DNA of 64,000 bases from Henningerozyma blattae CBS 6284 (taxonomy: Eukaryota > Ascomycota > Saccharomycetes > Saccharomycetales > Saccharomycetaceae): assembly GCF_000315915.1 (NCBI RefSeq), contig NC_020185.1, positions 1,302,001 to 1,366,000 of the forward strand. The letters are read 5' to 3'. Shown in pieces: positions 41,201 through 50,274 of this stretch. Within the stretch, counting starts at the first letter, position 1. Each line of letters starts with the position of its first letter. The notes beneath the pieces were generated by a model, which was given only the letters and a program-made list of their open reading frames with translations, did no database searches and had not been told where the DNA came from. A program made the position numbers and the translations under genes.

Positions 41201-41773
41201 AGATCCTTGGGAAAGGATGCTTGAGGAATTTGGATTATTACTATGAACAGAATATCTCTGTTGTGGATTGATATTACTAGTATTATTATTTGAAGAATTT
41301 CCAGTGGGTGACGGAGAAAGTATTTGATTTGAACCTCTTCTTGAATATGAATATTTTGTACTTAAAGGATTTGAATTTACAGAATTTATTGAAGTATTTC
41401 TTGAATGAGAATTGTTATATTCATGAGTATAAGGAGATGTGACATACTGATTCATATTCGGATTAGTCAATGAGTTTCTCATGTTCAACGGCTGTTGTTG
41501 CTGCTGCTGCTGCTGTTGTTGTTGTTGTTGTTGACTTGCAGAAGAAATAGATCTATCAGGAGAATGGCTTCTAATTGAAAAAATGTCATTAGAGGTATTG
41601 CTATTGAGATTATGATTGAGATGACTATTGGTAAATCTTTTCAAATTGAATCTACTTGAGGAAGAAGTGGTAGATGGAGTAAGACTATTGATATGTGAAG
41701 AAGATGACGAATGTCTTGAAACGTTATCGGATTGTTGTTGTTGTTGTAGATTAGGGTCTATTCTATGAGACAT
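35261..41773 (-). CDS. BNI1: BNI1, diaphanous-related formin
   Basis: It nucleates and elongates actin cables for polarised growth. The 2170-residue protein has a disordered N-terminus with a 14-Gln run (about 81-94) and Asn-rich tracts. The GTPase-binding/FH3 region follows (about 195-800, with YIKEILNDRLSVDEMNDLW), then coiled coil, and an FH1 domain with profilin-binding Pro runs (about 1355-1425). The FH2 domain starts near KLKQLHWEKLDD (about 1445) and runs to about 1860, with GNFMNDASKQAQGFKL. A diaphanous autoregulatory motif, VMDKLLEQLKN, lies near 1884 with a basic follow-up. It is longer than the S. cerevisiae protein (1953) because of low-complexity N-terminal growth. The promoter side (41774 onward) carries two ACGCGT boxes about 0.7-0.8 kb upstream. 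Confidence 0.97.
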   Translation of the reverse strand: MSHRIDPNLQQQQQSDNVSRHSSSSSHINSLTPSTTSSSSRFNLKRFTNSHLNHNLNSNTSNDIFSIRSHSPDRSISSASQQQQQQQQQQQQQQPLNMRNSLTNPNMNQYVTSPYTHEYNNSHSRNTSINSVNSNPLSTKYSYSRRGSNQILSPSPTGNSSNNNTSNINPQQRYSVHSNNPNSSSILSQGSLHNLMKFMTPDGKVNLEMPNNPAEVEALYEDIMYKRNILQNLPADKQRELMSYDVSKKWLIVKQDLQSELKKMRSKNPLQNSNHNLPINNNNNNTNTNNISSNGQLNNSNILISNNNSGLSTGNQNLLNNNGDHPKKSSSPTRLSIIGSNFNSNNNNTIINNSHSYSTNNSNGHSLNTSNMLTPSNSISSRNLNQQDASPIISKPKTKLKNSNNINNKASALSPDRTNRLPNDYIKEILNDRLSVDEMNDLWVTLRTEQLTWVNTFLEDQGHIAMANSLMKSIYRINTMQNSLSTYLIDKEYNFFKCFRVLSMLSQGLTEFIKHKLMTDTLVQGLFSTRLATRKIATEIFVLMLQKINDDGLNILLTTFDKTFSINENLNMVYLLKNVPDKYHYLNSTNTTQIKVLVSWLYAVESTLDGRGKMGSLVGASQDFKITGGENAILEYCQWTMVLINRLCNASTIINQRVLLRTKLENIGSIRIMNKLKKLDYEKITEQLEDYENKKLDDLNTLLEQDTKSSVDLDNPISLLSHLLEVCKDTEGEQSLTSIIQHLYLSSSKLFDDKDDPTKLSKQLKLMDSLMTDATLSTVDNESKMNMAIQHLYDSMVTDDVARRAILESRNLTKKLEEVQAERDFLSNRLSEAENGLVGKLENELAQRDSILAKNQRVTQQLRTELDELKKKHLMEKHDHEVELRKMLTILNSRPETELDNTMSSISRTKRNKHEIEKLELLKRKKVIEKALQDGLQKTKKDLSLDSKRFGITVQPNKRLQALRLQMEDIENEARQLEMTNFTDPVRTPKKGQEKRDSHNKHPSLKPGIPIAKKNKDRSEEMAKKQQKLAELRKALADIQQETNDISRFNVEEHVNELFNAKKIQAMERLKELETMYQNFGVDFNMEEFLEKNNTSTKELDPDSPAYETLDPNLFIDKMDELDKFSMKLDQLTSDLNNTMSAKQNSLSTTNSNQISTPSSTSSSDFESDEENENTALSNNVNDNSSTFSHQSTTSGGSSFLESLSQKYGTGQNASGPMSSNTPNVSHYNPERKFMSRMKKQHATPNYIRELNQKVSVTHSLSEEETDYEDAAANTKCPSRKARKSSKISNENPTDEDDEEEEEYTDTEDMKNEKTKKVTATKSKESTPVKTSPAAPPMPEFLSGDTVSTEPESEKTSTAAPPPPPPPPPPPPIPPILLTSGGPPPPPLPAMLQSESTTPPNPNSPMPPPPPPPLMSEKSMYRTDSAPDFSTSPNFFEKYPRSQKKLKQLHWEKLDDTDNSIWVNGKAEEFADDLFEKGVLKRLESAFAAREIKSLASKKKEDSTKITYLSRDISQQFGINLHMFSNLTVDQLIEKIIRCDRSILNTPSVIDFLSKQEIVEVSVNLARSYAPYSTDWEGVKDVKDAKPPEKDPNELQRADQIYLQLMVNLQSYWGSRMIALKVVTSYEKDFDELIRKLRRVDLAVGSIQKSENLKNVFNVILAVGNFMNDASKQAQGFKLATLQRLTFIKDSTNNMTFLNYVESIIRQNYPEFNDFLNELQPVLDVVKVSIEQLVRDCKEFSQGIINVGRSVEIGKLSDSSKFHPQDKVLIKVLPVLPEATKKADLLSDEVKLSIMEFENLMQVFGEDSKDKFAKNSFFKKFADFINEYKRAQEQNLKVEEEERIYENHKKRIEEQQKRLEDSKKKSHSDDTSNTDGTEEEEDEDRRDVMDKLLEQLKNVGPVKTDPTSARKRAMVRKKLQNEKETASQILKEFETGEDSIVYSPTDSKITPKKVSNEYLQSPTPGEKSSLADMTSTPNPTTITTTTDGKVTNDSSNDDLDQEIVDRAKSLLFELRGSQTPTRKNSVLEERKEKLRARRRNTSDLTSNKLKFVSSDKTVDGEPDSPDLLTQESNPNDKIEEENPSIDISTESNMILSSFDNNLQTIDSDTLVSQGTGKLGPNDEEYEHKIQKSIDSIEIFDDTEAAHPENTSTNAATTTISDSDEDQFHEL
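41492..41533 (-). repeat. CAG/CAA run encoding 14 Gln in BNI1
   Basis: Fourteen consecutive Gln codons mix CAG and CAA. The central block of pure CAG is the part most likely to vary in length between strains. Confidence 0.9.
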
Positions 41774-43152
41774 TTCAAGTGTTGGTCTATGGTAATAGTC
41801 CCGTTATTTTGTAACAAAAAAAAATGAAATAGGATAAAGAAAGAAGAAAAGAGTAGAATTAGAATTATTTTTTTTTTAGTAAACAGATGAAGTAAAATTG
41901 AATATAGAAATTTGAGTATTGGGTTTGTATATTTCAACTAAAGGATATTGATCAGGTTGTGTAATAATGAATAATCACAGTTTACTAATTGATATTACTA
42001 ATGGAAATCTGACCAAACCTATATTATGATTGTTCTTGTCGTTATTATTGTTTATTTAAAAAATATTCTGTTTTTTTTTGTCAAGGGGAACAAAAGAAAT
42101 TAAGGACAACGAATATTAAATTATACAGGATAAAGGATTTTCATATATATTTGAATATATATTGATTGTTTGTTAGATATTTTCAAATGTATGAATGAAA
42201 AAAAGCGAATTTCACTTTCCGAGCGAAATGATCTTTTCCCGGACGGAATTTCGTGTTTGGATTAGCGACGTGTTTAGATGTGATTAAATATTTATATTAC
42301 ATAAGAGGTTTTTGTTACTTGAGAAGAATAATGAGATCAGACAGCTGTTGTGCCATGGTTGGTTTTATAAAAGTGTATTGTGCATTGTCATGATATGTTG
42401 ATAGAGTGTTGTAAGTAACATGGAAGAATAATGCACTGGTATCTTTTTGAAAGGACGCGTAAGAATTTTACGAAGAAAAAATTGTCCAAAGTTATTCGAC
42501 TTTGTATGGCGCTATTTAAATTTGTATAGATTTGTATAGATTTGTGTTTTAAAGGGTCTTACGCGTGTCTTGGCAAAATGCAGATCCTTGTTTATTTTGG
42601 AGAAATAATTTTAATCGTGTTGGAGATGATATAAACATTAAATATTTTTTAAGATTAAAGGCAAGGCCATGTAAAAAAAGGGGAGTTTATTATTGATAGA
42701 ATATAAAAAAGGCTACTACAAAAGAATGGTATTCAAATACCTATGTTTTCATAAGAAAAAGCCTGGTAAGCAAAAGAAAGGTTCGAGCTTTTTAGAGTTG
42801 TTCAATTCTTGGCAAGATGACAGGGGTTATGTGCATTTCCCTCTATATGTTTTGACATATTTTTTTTTCATTAATGAAATATACTAGCAAGTTCTTGCTT
42901 GAGATTTCTGTATAGTAAAATATTTTTTTCTTAATATTGGCTAATTTTGTTTCTAAAAATAGGATTTCTATTTATAAATAAATTTATTCTTTGAAAGTTT
43001 GACAAAATTTGAAATAGGGTTTTGTAAAAAAAATTTTTCTTTAAATAAAATCCGAATTCAAATTCAATAGAATCATTAAACCTATTATAAATTATTCTCC
43101 CAACATTATTTTTTATAAGTTGAACAATTATATCGATATCAAATAGATGGAA

Positions 43153-43188
43153 AAATTGCTACTCCAAAATTGCTACTCCAAAATTGTA
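43153..43188. repeat. 15-base tandem repeat, two copies
   Basis: The unit AATTGCTACTCCAAA is repeated twice head to tail, followed by a partial third copy. It is the first of three different minisatellites in this gap. Confidence 0.75.
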
Positions 43189-43273
43189 TACGTCCTACAG
43201 TTTGAGATCAAATAAACTCTTTATACATATATAGTTGTTTGCATAGTTTAAACTTTCCCAAACTGGCAATTAC

Positions 43274-43333
43274 AAGCGATCGTATGCAAACGTAAGCGAT
43301 CATAGGCAAGTGTAAGCGATGAAAATCAATTGC
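43274..43333. repeat. 20-base degenerate tandem repeat, three copies
   Basis: AAGCGAT occurs at 43274, 43294 and 43314, exactly 20 bases apart. The first two units also share ATGCAAACGT/AGGCAAGTGT-like tails, while the third has diverged. Confidence 0.7.
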
Positions 43334-43503
43334 AAATGCTTGACTCATCATAGTTTGTAAAGAATTGACGGTCGTTATCTAAATAGCAATTAAAATTCTT
43401 ATAATAGTAAAGAATAAAAATGAAGAGTAAAGAATAGTAACAGTAATTAATAGTCATTATCCTTTTCTATATGTTACAAAAGATCTGTCAAAGCCGACAA
43501 TGG

Positions 43504-43519
43504 AAAACCGCGCGGTTTT
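43504..43519. repeat. Exact 16-base palindrome
   Basis: AAAACCGCGCGGTTTT is perfectly self-complementary and GC-rich at its centre in otherwise AT-rich DNA. It could be a dimeric factor site or a hairpin. No function is known to me. Confidence 0.7.
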
Positions 43520-43659
43520 TCAAAGCGAAGTCGGAAGCGAGATCATAACCGTTATTATTGTTATTATTATAATTATTATTATCGTATAAATATATACTTA
43601 GGATAGGCAAGTAAGATGCGATGCGATAGGGCATAAAAGTAGTGCTAATGATAATGTAA

Positions 43660-43750
43660 GATAGTGCATTGATAGTATAAGAGATAGTGCATTGATAGTA
43701 TAAGAGATAGTGCATTGATAGTATAAGAGATAGTGCATTAATAGCATGCA
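43660..43750. repeat. 23-base minisatellite, about four copies
   Basis: GATAGTGCATT recurs at 43660, 43683, 43706 and 43729, a strict 23-base period. The first three units are nearly identical and the last degenerates. It ends about 60 bases past the stop of the CAN1-like gene, within its probable 3' UTR or terminator region. Confidence 0.85.
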
Positions 43751-43807
43751 ATTAGTGCATGAAATAGTATAATTTTCCTTTTTCTTTTTTTTTTTTTTTT
43801 AGTACAA

Positions 43808-45628
43808 TTAGGCAATGACAGCCCAGAATTTATCCCAGAAGGTTTGTGGGCCTTCTTCCCAGATGACGGTATCGATATCTCTTCTATCAGTATCTATATC
43901 CACATCATCGAGAGTTCTCCATAGTCTTGTTCTGAAATAGCATTGAGCTACGATATAGATGAAAAGGAACAGGAAACAAGAGATGTATGCCGTTAAGAAC
44001 GCCGTGGAATCGAATTTAGGGGCGAAAGCAGTGAACCCTTGAATCAAGATGATCAAAGTCACAAAGAATGCACCGTAATAGGCAAGGCCCGGCATCAAGG
44101 CGGCTTTGTAAGGTAGATCGTCTCTCGACATACCACGATGTTTTAAAGTTTGCATAAATCTGATATGAGATATCGAGATAGAAAGCCAAGCGAAAAAACC
44201 TGCGACACCGGTGATGTTTAATAACCAGTTGAAAGCATTTTGACCACCTGCAGAGGTTTCCATGTAGGCAAGAGCACCAAATGCGGCTGTAAATAAGACT
44301 GCAATGAAAGGAACACCGTTACGAGTCTTTTGGAAGAATTTAGGAGCTAATTTAGCACTAGATAACCCATATAAGATACGTGAACCGACATACACGTTTG
44401 AATTTGCAGCAGAAATGATTGTAGTTAAAATGACTGCGTTAAAAATATGTGGCAAAACTTTTGTACCCGAGTTTTGAATGGCAATAATAAAAGGTGATGC
44501 TGAGACGTAAGAATCCGTGGAAGATAGTTTTGGATCGTTATATGGAACCAATAGACCGATGAAAAACAACGATAGGATGTAGAACAGTAAGATACGAACA
44601 CTGACTTTCTTAATAGCACGTGGAACGGATTTTCTTGGGTTGGCGGCTTCCCCAGCTGTAATACCAACCAATTCGGTACCTTGATATGTGAAAGCAGCGT
44701 TAATCAAAGAAGAAACCCAACCCAAAAATCTGGCTTCATTTTTATCCTTGGAAATAATACCAGGGCCCCAAGGACCTGGATGTCTCCAATAACGGAACCC
44801 AACTGGACCGGTGATACCTGCACCACACACCATACATAAACAATAGATGATGAACCCAATAATGGCAATGACTTTAATCGAAGCCACCCAGAATTCAAAT
44901 TCACCATATACTTTAACAGGGAAGAAGTTCATAATGACAATTAAGACCCAAAATATAGAAATCCATGCCGCTAGAGGTACTTTAAAAGTCCAAAACTCAA
45001 TGACTTGGCCCACAACAGACAATTCTAAGGCAAAGGTAATGGCCCATGAAAACCAATACATATACCCACAGGCAGCACCAAACGGATCCGATACAAATCT
45101 CGAGGCAAAAACAGTGAACGACGACGTCACAGGGATAAACGTGGCCATCTCACCCAGAGATTGTGTCACACTAAACACCAGGGTCCCCATGAAAATATAT
45201 GCGATCAACGACCCCACAGGACCTGCGTTTTGAATGGGCGTGGCAATACCAATAAATAAACCAGTACCAATAGTACCACCAAGCGCAATCATCCCAATAT
45301 GGCGAGGTTTCAACTCTCTCTTGACCTGTGCCTCTTCCACAACCCCTGTAGCATCAATGTCCTCCTCCGCTATCGACGACGACGCAGTAGACACAGACGA
45401 CGCACGCACATGTCTCTTGGAAGCCTTGGTAAGTGTTGCGTCCTCATCGCTCTTGGCATATTCTACTTCTCCCTCACTGCCCCTATGTCTATGTAGGAAA
45501 CGACGGTCACGAGCCCATTCGTTTCTGACCTTGTCCTTAAGCTTCTTGTCCCAGCTGGACGCTTCTTGAGTCTCCAGCGACTCATGGTATGAATGCAGCT
45601 CGATGGAAGCGTTGTCCTTGTTGTCCAT
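43808..45628 (-). CDS. CAN1: Basic amino-acid permease, CAN1/ALP1 type
   Basis: A plasma-membrane proton symporter for arginine and other basic amino acids (yeast amino-acid transporter family, APC superfamily). The 606-residue protein has a cytosolic N-tail of about 110 residues, then the core starting [19 protein letters not shown], with [19 protein letters not shown], the substrate-path segment [20 protein letters not shown], about twelve membrane spans, and the C-terminal TFWDKFW. Its position divergent from LYP1 is that of ALP1 (YNL270C). However, [15 protein letters not shown] and the C-terminus read closer to Can1, as expected if ALP1 and CAN1 derive from one ancestral gene. Substrate range (arginine against all basic amino acids) cannot be read from sequence. 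Confidence 0.94.
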   Translation of the reverse strand: MDNKDNASIELHSYHESLETQEASSWDKKLKDKVRNEWARDRRFLHRHRGSEGEVEYAKSDEDATLTKASKRHVRASSVSTASSSIAEEDIDATGVVEEAQVKRELKPRHIGMIALGGTIGTGLFIGIATPIQNAGPVGSLIAYIFMGTLVFSVTQSLGEMATFIPVTSSFTVFASRFVSDPFGAACGYMYWFSWAITFALELSVVGQVIEFWTFKVPLAAWISIFWVLIVIMNFFPVKVYGEFEFWVASIKVIAIIGFIIYCLCMVCGAGITGPVGFRYWRHPGPWGPGIISKDKNEARFLGWVSSLINAAFTYQGTELVGITAGEAANPRKSVPRAIKKVSVRILLFYILSLFFIGLLVPYNDPKLSSTDSYVSASPFIIAIQNSGTKVLPHIFNAVILTTIISAANSNVYVGSRILYGLSSAKLAPKFFQKTRNGVPFIAVLFTAAFGALAYMETSAGGQNAFNWLLNITGVAGFFAWLSISISHIRFMQTLKHRGMSRDDLPYKAALMPGLAYYGAFFVTLIILIQGFTAFAPKFDSTAFLTAYISCFLFLFIYIVAQCYFRTRLWRTLDDVDIDTDRRDIDTVIWEEGPQTFWDKFWAVIA

Positions 45629-46451
45629 ACTGAGCTTGAGTATATGCTAAGCAAATTGTATACTTGTGAATGGTTAAAATATAAGCCAAAATTATTTGAA
45701 GCTTCTTTTATGTAGTATGAAAATTTGAAGGTGCCGGGTAATGTCTTATTTTTCAATTCTTACTTTTGTTAATTTATCACTCTATCACTTCTTTATTTTG
45801 ACTTAATTTAATGCAACTTAATTTAATCGAATTTATCTTTTAACCCTTTCTTTAGTATTTTTTTCTTTTTCTTTTTCGATTTTTTTTATTTTTATTTTTA
45901 TTTTTATTTTTATTTTTTCTTTTTCTATTTTTTATTTTTTATTTTTTATTTTTTTCTTCACTAATTAATTTTTCAAAATCAAAAAATCCTTATCTTGCTT
46001 ATCGCTGGTTATCGCTATCAACTTTTTTTTCTCTTTTAATTTTTCTAATTTCTCTAATTTTTCAATTTTTTTTCAGTATGAGTAATTACTCATTAAATTA
46101 ATTTTCGTTTCTCCTTCTGTCTCAGGCATCACTCATCGGCTGAAATTCCACCGGTTTTCTTCTCTCCAGGATTCTTCACCCACTAAATAATATTATGGAA
46201 AAATTATATCTCAATATATCCATTATAACTACAAGATTTACAAGATTTAAGTAGTTATAATGCAAATATTTATTATATACATATACAAAAGTTGAAGATA
46301 TATATACATATATATATAAATACACATTGGCATACCCATATTAGGATCTAGTTCCAGATCTGCTCTTTTTTCTATAAGTTTTTCCTCTGGTTTTTTATTC
46401 TTAAAAATTTTAATTTCATTTTTATTTGCAATCATAATATAACAATAACAC
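45629..46451. promoter_or_regulatory. Divergent permease promoter with GATA-factor cluster and T-rich tract
   Basis: An 0.8-kb shared promoter. CTTATC occurs at 45989-45994 and 45998-46003 and GTTATC at 46008-46013: three GATAA-type sites within 25 bases, as bound by Gln3/Gat1/Dal80 in nitrogen control. A long T-rich tract with a repeating TTTTTA pattern (about 45860-45957) should disfavour nucleosomes. Permease genes of this class are nitrogen-regulated in yeast, so regulation of both genes by this centre is a reasonable inference. Confidence 0.6.
45860..45957. repeat. T-rich low-complexity tract (TTTTTA pattern)
   Basis: Nearly continuous T runs are broken by single A or C, including about five units of TTTTTA near 45890-45915. 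It lies beside the GATA cluster in the divergent promoter. Confidence 0.8.
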
Positions 46452-48278
46452 ATGCGTACTGGTCCAGACAACGTTTCTTCAGCGTATCAGCAGCACACTT
46501 CATCACATTCTAACTCTAATTCGGAATTCGAGATGCAATCTATACATTCTAACGCTGAAAAATTGCGTTCCACTACATACGCCTATGATGATAAGAAAGA
46601 TATGACTGTTACCTATGACAACGAAATTCTCGAGAAGAAGGACTCCAAGTCGGATATCTTCACTTCTGTGAATAGGTATGCTTCGCATCCTTCCGAGGCT
46701 CGTATCTCTTCTGACGAGTACGACCACCAGGAGGCCGAGTTCAAGGATACTAAAGTTAAACGTGCATTGAAACCTCGTCATATTGGGATGATTGCACTTG
46801 GTGGTACTATTGGTACTGGTTTATTTATTGGTATTTCAGATCCTCTGCAAAAATCAGGTCCTGTCGGGTCTTTAATTGCTTATATTTTCATGGGTACCGT
46901 GGTATATTTTGTGACCCAAGCTTTGGGTGAGATGGCCACGTTTATCCCTGTGACGTCGTCCATCACTGTTTTCTCTTCTAGATTTCTTTCTCCTGCATTT
47001 GGTGTATCGAACGGTTATTTGTATTGGTTCAATTGGGCCATTACTTATGCTGTTGAAATTTCCGTAGTGGGTCAAGTCATTGAATTCTGGACTACGAAAG
47101 TGCCACTAGCGGCATGGATCTCTATATTTTGGGTTCTTGTCACTGCATTGAATTTTTTCCCTGTTTCAGTTTACGGTGAAATTGAATTTTGGGTTGCTTC
47201 AGTTAAAGTGCTTGCCATTGTAGGTTATTTGATTTATGCATTAGTTATTGTTTGTGGTGGTTCTAAACAAGGTCCAATTGGGTTCCGTTATTGGAGACAT
47301 GGTTATGCTATGGGTGGTGGTATGATTTCCAAGGATAAAAATGAAGCCAGATTTTTAGGTTGGGTGGCTTCGTTGATTAATGCTGCTTTCACATATCAAG
47401 GTACCGAATTGGTTGGTATTACAGCTGGGGAAGCCGCCAACCCAAGAAAATCCGTTCCACGTGCTATTAACAAAGTAGTTTTCCGTATTGTCATCTTTTA
47501 TATTTTATCATTGTTCTTTATCGGTCTATTGGTTCCATATAATGATCCAAAACTTAATAGTGCCACTTCATACATTGCTTCTTCTCCATTTGTCATTTCC
47601 ATTGAAAATGCCGGTACCAGAGCCTTACCCCACATCTTTAACGCTATTATCATGATCACCATTATTTCTGCTGCCAATTCAAACGTCTATGTCAGTTCTC
47701 GTGTCCTTTACTCCCTTGCCCTATCGGGTCATGCTCCAAAAATCTTTGCCAGAGTCACCCCACAAGGTGTACCTTTCCTTGGTGTGATAGTCACTGCCCT
47801 AATGGGTCTATTAGCCTTTTTGGTAGTAAACAATAACGCCAATGAAGCTTTCAATTGGTTAATCAATATCTCCACTTTGGCTGGTCTTTGTGCTTGGTTA
47901 TTCATCTCCATGTCTCATTTACGTTTCATGGAAGCATTGAAATATCGTGGTATCTCGAGAGATGATTTACCTTTCAAAGCTAGATTCATGCCTTACGGTT
48001 CCTACTACGCTTGTTTCTTCATCACAGTCATCATTTTCATTCAAGGCTTTACTGCATTTTCTCCAAAATTCGACGTTGCTTCATTCTTTACTGCTTACAT
48101 CTCATTAATCTTATTAGCTGTACTTTTCATTGGTTGCCAATTATATTATAGATGTAGATTCTTCTGGAAAGTAGAAGATATAGATATAGATACCGATAGA
48201 AGAGAAATAGATGAAATCGTTTGGGAAGACGATGAACCAAAGACTGCTTGGGATAAATTCTGGGCTGCAGTCGCTTAA
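46452..48278 (+). CDS. LYP1: LYP1, lysine permease
   Basis: A plasma-membrane lysine-proton symporter. The 608-residue protein (611 in S. cerevisiae) has an N-tail of about 105 residues with Lys residues that could be ubiquitylated. The APC core follows, with [19 protein letters not shown], then [55 protein letters not shown] and the C-terminal [17 protein letters not shown]. The NNNAN stretch and the [10 protein letters not shown] loop are typical of Lyp1 rather than Can1. It is divergent with the CAN1-like gene, as LYP1 is with ALP1 in S. cerevisiae (YNL268W/YNL270C). It probably shares the GATA-site centre at 45989-46013. Confidence 0.95.
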   Translation: MRTGPDNVSSAYQQHTSSHSNSNSEFEMQSIHSNAEKLRSTTYAYDDKKDMTVTYDNEILEKKDSKSDIFTSVNRYASHPSEARISSDEYDHQEAEFKDTKVKRALKPRHIGMIALGGTIGTGLFIGISDPLQKSGPVGSLIAYIFMGTVVYFVTQALGEMATFIPVTSSITVFSSRFLSPAFGVSNGYLYWFNWAITYAVEISVVGQVIEFWTTKVPLAAWISIFWVLVTALNFFPVSVYGEIEFWVASVKVLAIVGYLIYALVIVCGGSKQGPIGFRYWRHGYAMGGGMISKDKNEARFLGWVASLINAAFTYQGTELVGITAGEAANPRKSVPRAINKVVFRIVIFYILSLFFIGLLVPYNDPKLNSATSYIASSPFVISIENAGTRALPHIFNAIIMITIISAANSNVYVSSRVLYSLALSGHAPKIFARVTPQGVPFLGVIVTALMGLLAFLVVNNNANEAFNWLINISTLAGLCAWLFISMSHLRFMEALKYRGISRDDLPFKARFMPYGSYYACFFITVIIFIQGFTAFSPKFDVASFFTAYISLILLAVLFIGCQLYYRCRFFWKVEDIDIDTDRREIDEIVWEDDEPKTAWDKFWAAVA

Positions 48279-50258
48279 TCTGTATTTTTTTTTTAAAAAT
48301 TTTTAACTTTGTATCAATTCTACACATAATCATTTTTATAATATCATCTAATATCATAAGACATTCATAATATCATTTTCTTTTTGGTATTTCTTCTTTT
48401 GCTAGAAAAAAAAAAGAAAAAAAATGTTAAGATCTTTAATTATTTGTTTATTCATACTTTCTACCATTCAACTTCCTATCTAACTCTTTAGAAAGCACTT
48501 TAAAATATTAGAAAAATTTCAAGAATTTCCAAAAAGAAATAAAATTTAATAAATATCACAAACAAATTTGTATGATTAGATCACTTCGAAGAATGTGATC
48601 TTTCTTTTTTTTTTCTTTTACAAAGAGAAATACTATCTCAACTTGTGGTTAATATATCCTTCTCAATTCAATATAATATGGAAAAAAAATATCTCACTTT
48701 TTATTTTTAAAATCTCAGATCGGCGGCTATTTTGCCAGAGTATTCGGAAAAAATAAATTATTTAAGCCGTTTTTATATATTCCGATTTGAAAAGAAAAAT
48801 CTTGATTTAAAGGATTTTCCTTCCTCACAATTAAAACTCTTTATTTTTTTTTTTCTATCTTCCAATTGACAAGCTCAACAAGCGTATATTTTAAAACTGC
48901 ATAGATCAGGAAAAATCTAGTGGTTATGACAGATGTATTAATACAATATTAATAATCTTTGCTACATTTAGGTTCAAGTGAATTACTTTCTGTTATTATT
49001 TTATATCGAGATTACTACAGTACTTTACTCTACCATATTTTAAAATTAGCTCACATTCAATTTCTAATACGACTTACAAGTCACATACAGTAACATATAT
49101 TTTCCTATCAGTAATATTTATATATATATATGCCACGGTTATCCATATATTGTAATTATTAATATATATTATGATTTACCTCAGAATGTGTCATGAAGGA
49201 AAATGTCATGCCAAATCGAAATTTTAAATAATAAAAAAATAAAAAAACTCTCGGCTATTGAATTCGCGTCGTCTGTCTATGTGTCACTTTCTCTGCTTTT
49301 CAAATTTCCATGAAAAAACAAATTTCAAGTAATTCTAAGTTATTCCTCATTTTCTCTCTTCCATTTTCTTCCTGCCTTTCTCTGAGATCCTGTTTTGAGT
49401 GTTTGTTTGTTGGGAAACTGCTTTATTTTTATCCAGTGAAAATCCAAGACGATAAATAAACGATCAACATTTGGAGGATTCCAAACGTTACCTGTTCTAT
49501 TATAACCTTGTTTGCTTATTTCAATCTAACTTCAAGTCTTTTTTGTTTGATTTTTCAATACCAACTTTATTCCATTGAACTTTATTAATTTCGTGTTCTT
49601 TTATTGGTCCACTCTCCCAATCATATTTTAATCCAGTTTGATATCAAACAAGAAGAAACTACTAATAAGAAAGAGATTCCCATCAATTAATGAATTATTT
49701 TCATTGACGTTTTTCCTCGAACAGCATATTATTCAATCTCTTTCCTAATCTTTTTTTCATTCCGACTTCAATTTGTTAAACTGTTGTTATAACTACTTGA
49801 TAATAACGTTTATACATTTCTATTTTATTTTTAATTTCCTACTTTTCATTTCTTCTCCCAGTACTAATTGTGTTTTATTTAATCTCATCAACTTCGTTTA
49901 TTCCATTTAGAACCGATTCTGCATATATATACCCGTTTCACACACCATTTTTTAATCAACTCTTAATTAATATAAATTTATTTTCTTATCATACACACGC
50001 GTTTCCCCTCTTTCTAATATTCTATAGAAAATAAAAAAACACACACATAGAAACAGAAAATTCTACTTAACATATTCTCAATATTAATAATAATACTAAA
50101 CAACACATTTTAAGAATACTATTTTTCTTTTTTTCATTTAAATTTTTTTTGTTATAAATGATCGAACATTCTCCAACTCCAACTGTTACCTTAACACCAA
50201 CTCCAAACTTACCAAAGAAGGAAAAATCCAATAATTATAATAAAAAAATAATAAAAAT
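48279..50258. other. Long intergenic region, LYP1 3' flank and PIK1 upstream
   Basis: A 2-kb gap, AT-rich with pyrimidine-rich blocks at about 49300-49900. It contains an exact URS1 sequence at 48720-48729, an ACGCGT at 49997-50002, and a short upstream ORF that overlaps the PIK1 start (50158-50274). No protein-coding gene is recognised. A noncoding or long-leader transcript is possible. Confidence 0.45.
48720..48729 (-). promoter_or_regulatory. Exact URS1 (Ume6-type) site
   Basis: The minus strand reads TAGCCGCCGA, the full URS1 consensus bound by Ume6, which represses early meiotic and some metabolic genes in vegetative yeast. It lies 440 bases past the LYP1 stop and about 1.5 kb before the PIK1 ATG, unusually far for a PIK1 proximal element. 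Confidence 0.55.
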
Positions 50259-50274
50259 ATGGACCAAGCATTAA
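50158..50274 (+). promoter_or_regulatory. Upstream ORF overlapping the PIK1 start
   Basis: A 38-codon ORF (MIEHSPTPTVTLTPTPNLP...) begins 101 bases before the PIK1 ATG in another frame and stops 16 bases inside PIK1. Its Thr/Pro-rich beginning looks protein-like. It could be a regulatory uORF or a PIK1 N-terminus displaced by an indel in the A-rich leader (A7 at about 50240). T at -3 gives it a weaker start context than the PIK1 ATG. Confidence 0.5.

Larger units (their letters stand above)
41774..43807. other. Intergenic, BNI1 promoter and repeat-dense CAN1-like 3' flank
   Basis: A 2-kb gap. The BNI1-proximal half has a T11-type run near 41868, a GC-richer patch at 42213-42254 and two ACGCGT sites (42455-42460, 42561-42566) that could bind MBF. 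The distal half (43150-43760) has three different short tandem repeats, an exact 16-base palindrome and an ATT microsatellite, listed separately. A 64-codon open frame near 42693 starts without ATG and is not credible. Confidence 0.5.

Noticed and set aside
42693..42887. 64-codon plus-strand open frame between BNI1 and the CAN1-like gene
   Set aside because: It begins at TTG, not ATG, has no recognisable motif, and lies in the BNI1 promoter.
43488..43751. 87-codon minus-strand frame through the 23-base minisatellite
   Set aside because: It starts at TTG and its repeats are a by-product of the DNA array.
44847..45233. 128-codon plus-strand frame inside the CAN1-like gene
   Set aside because: It is antisense to a strongly conserved permease coding region and has no motif of its own.
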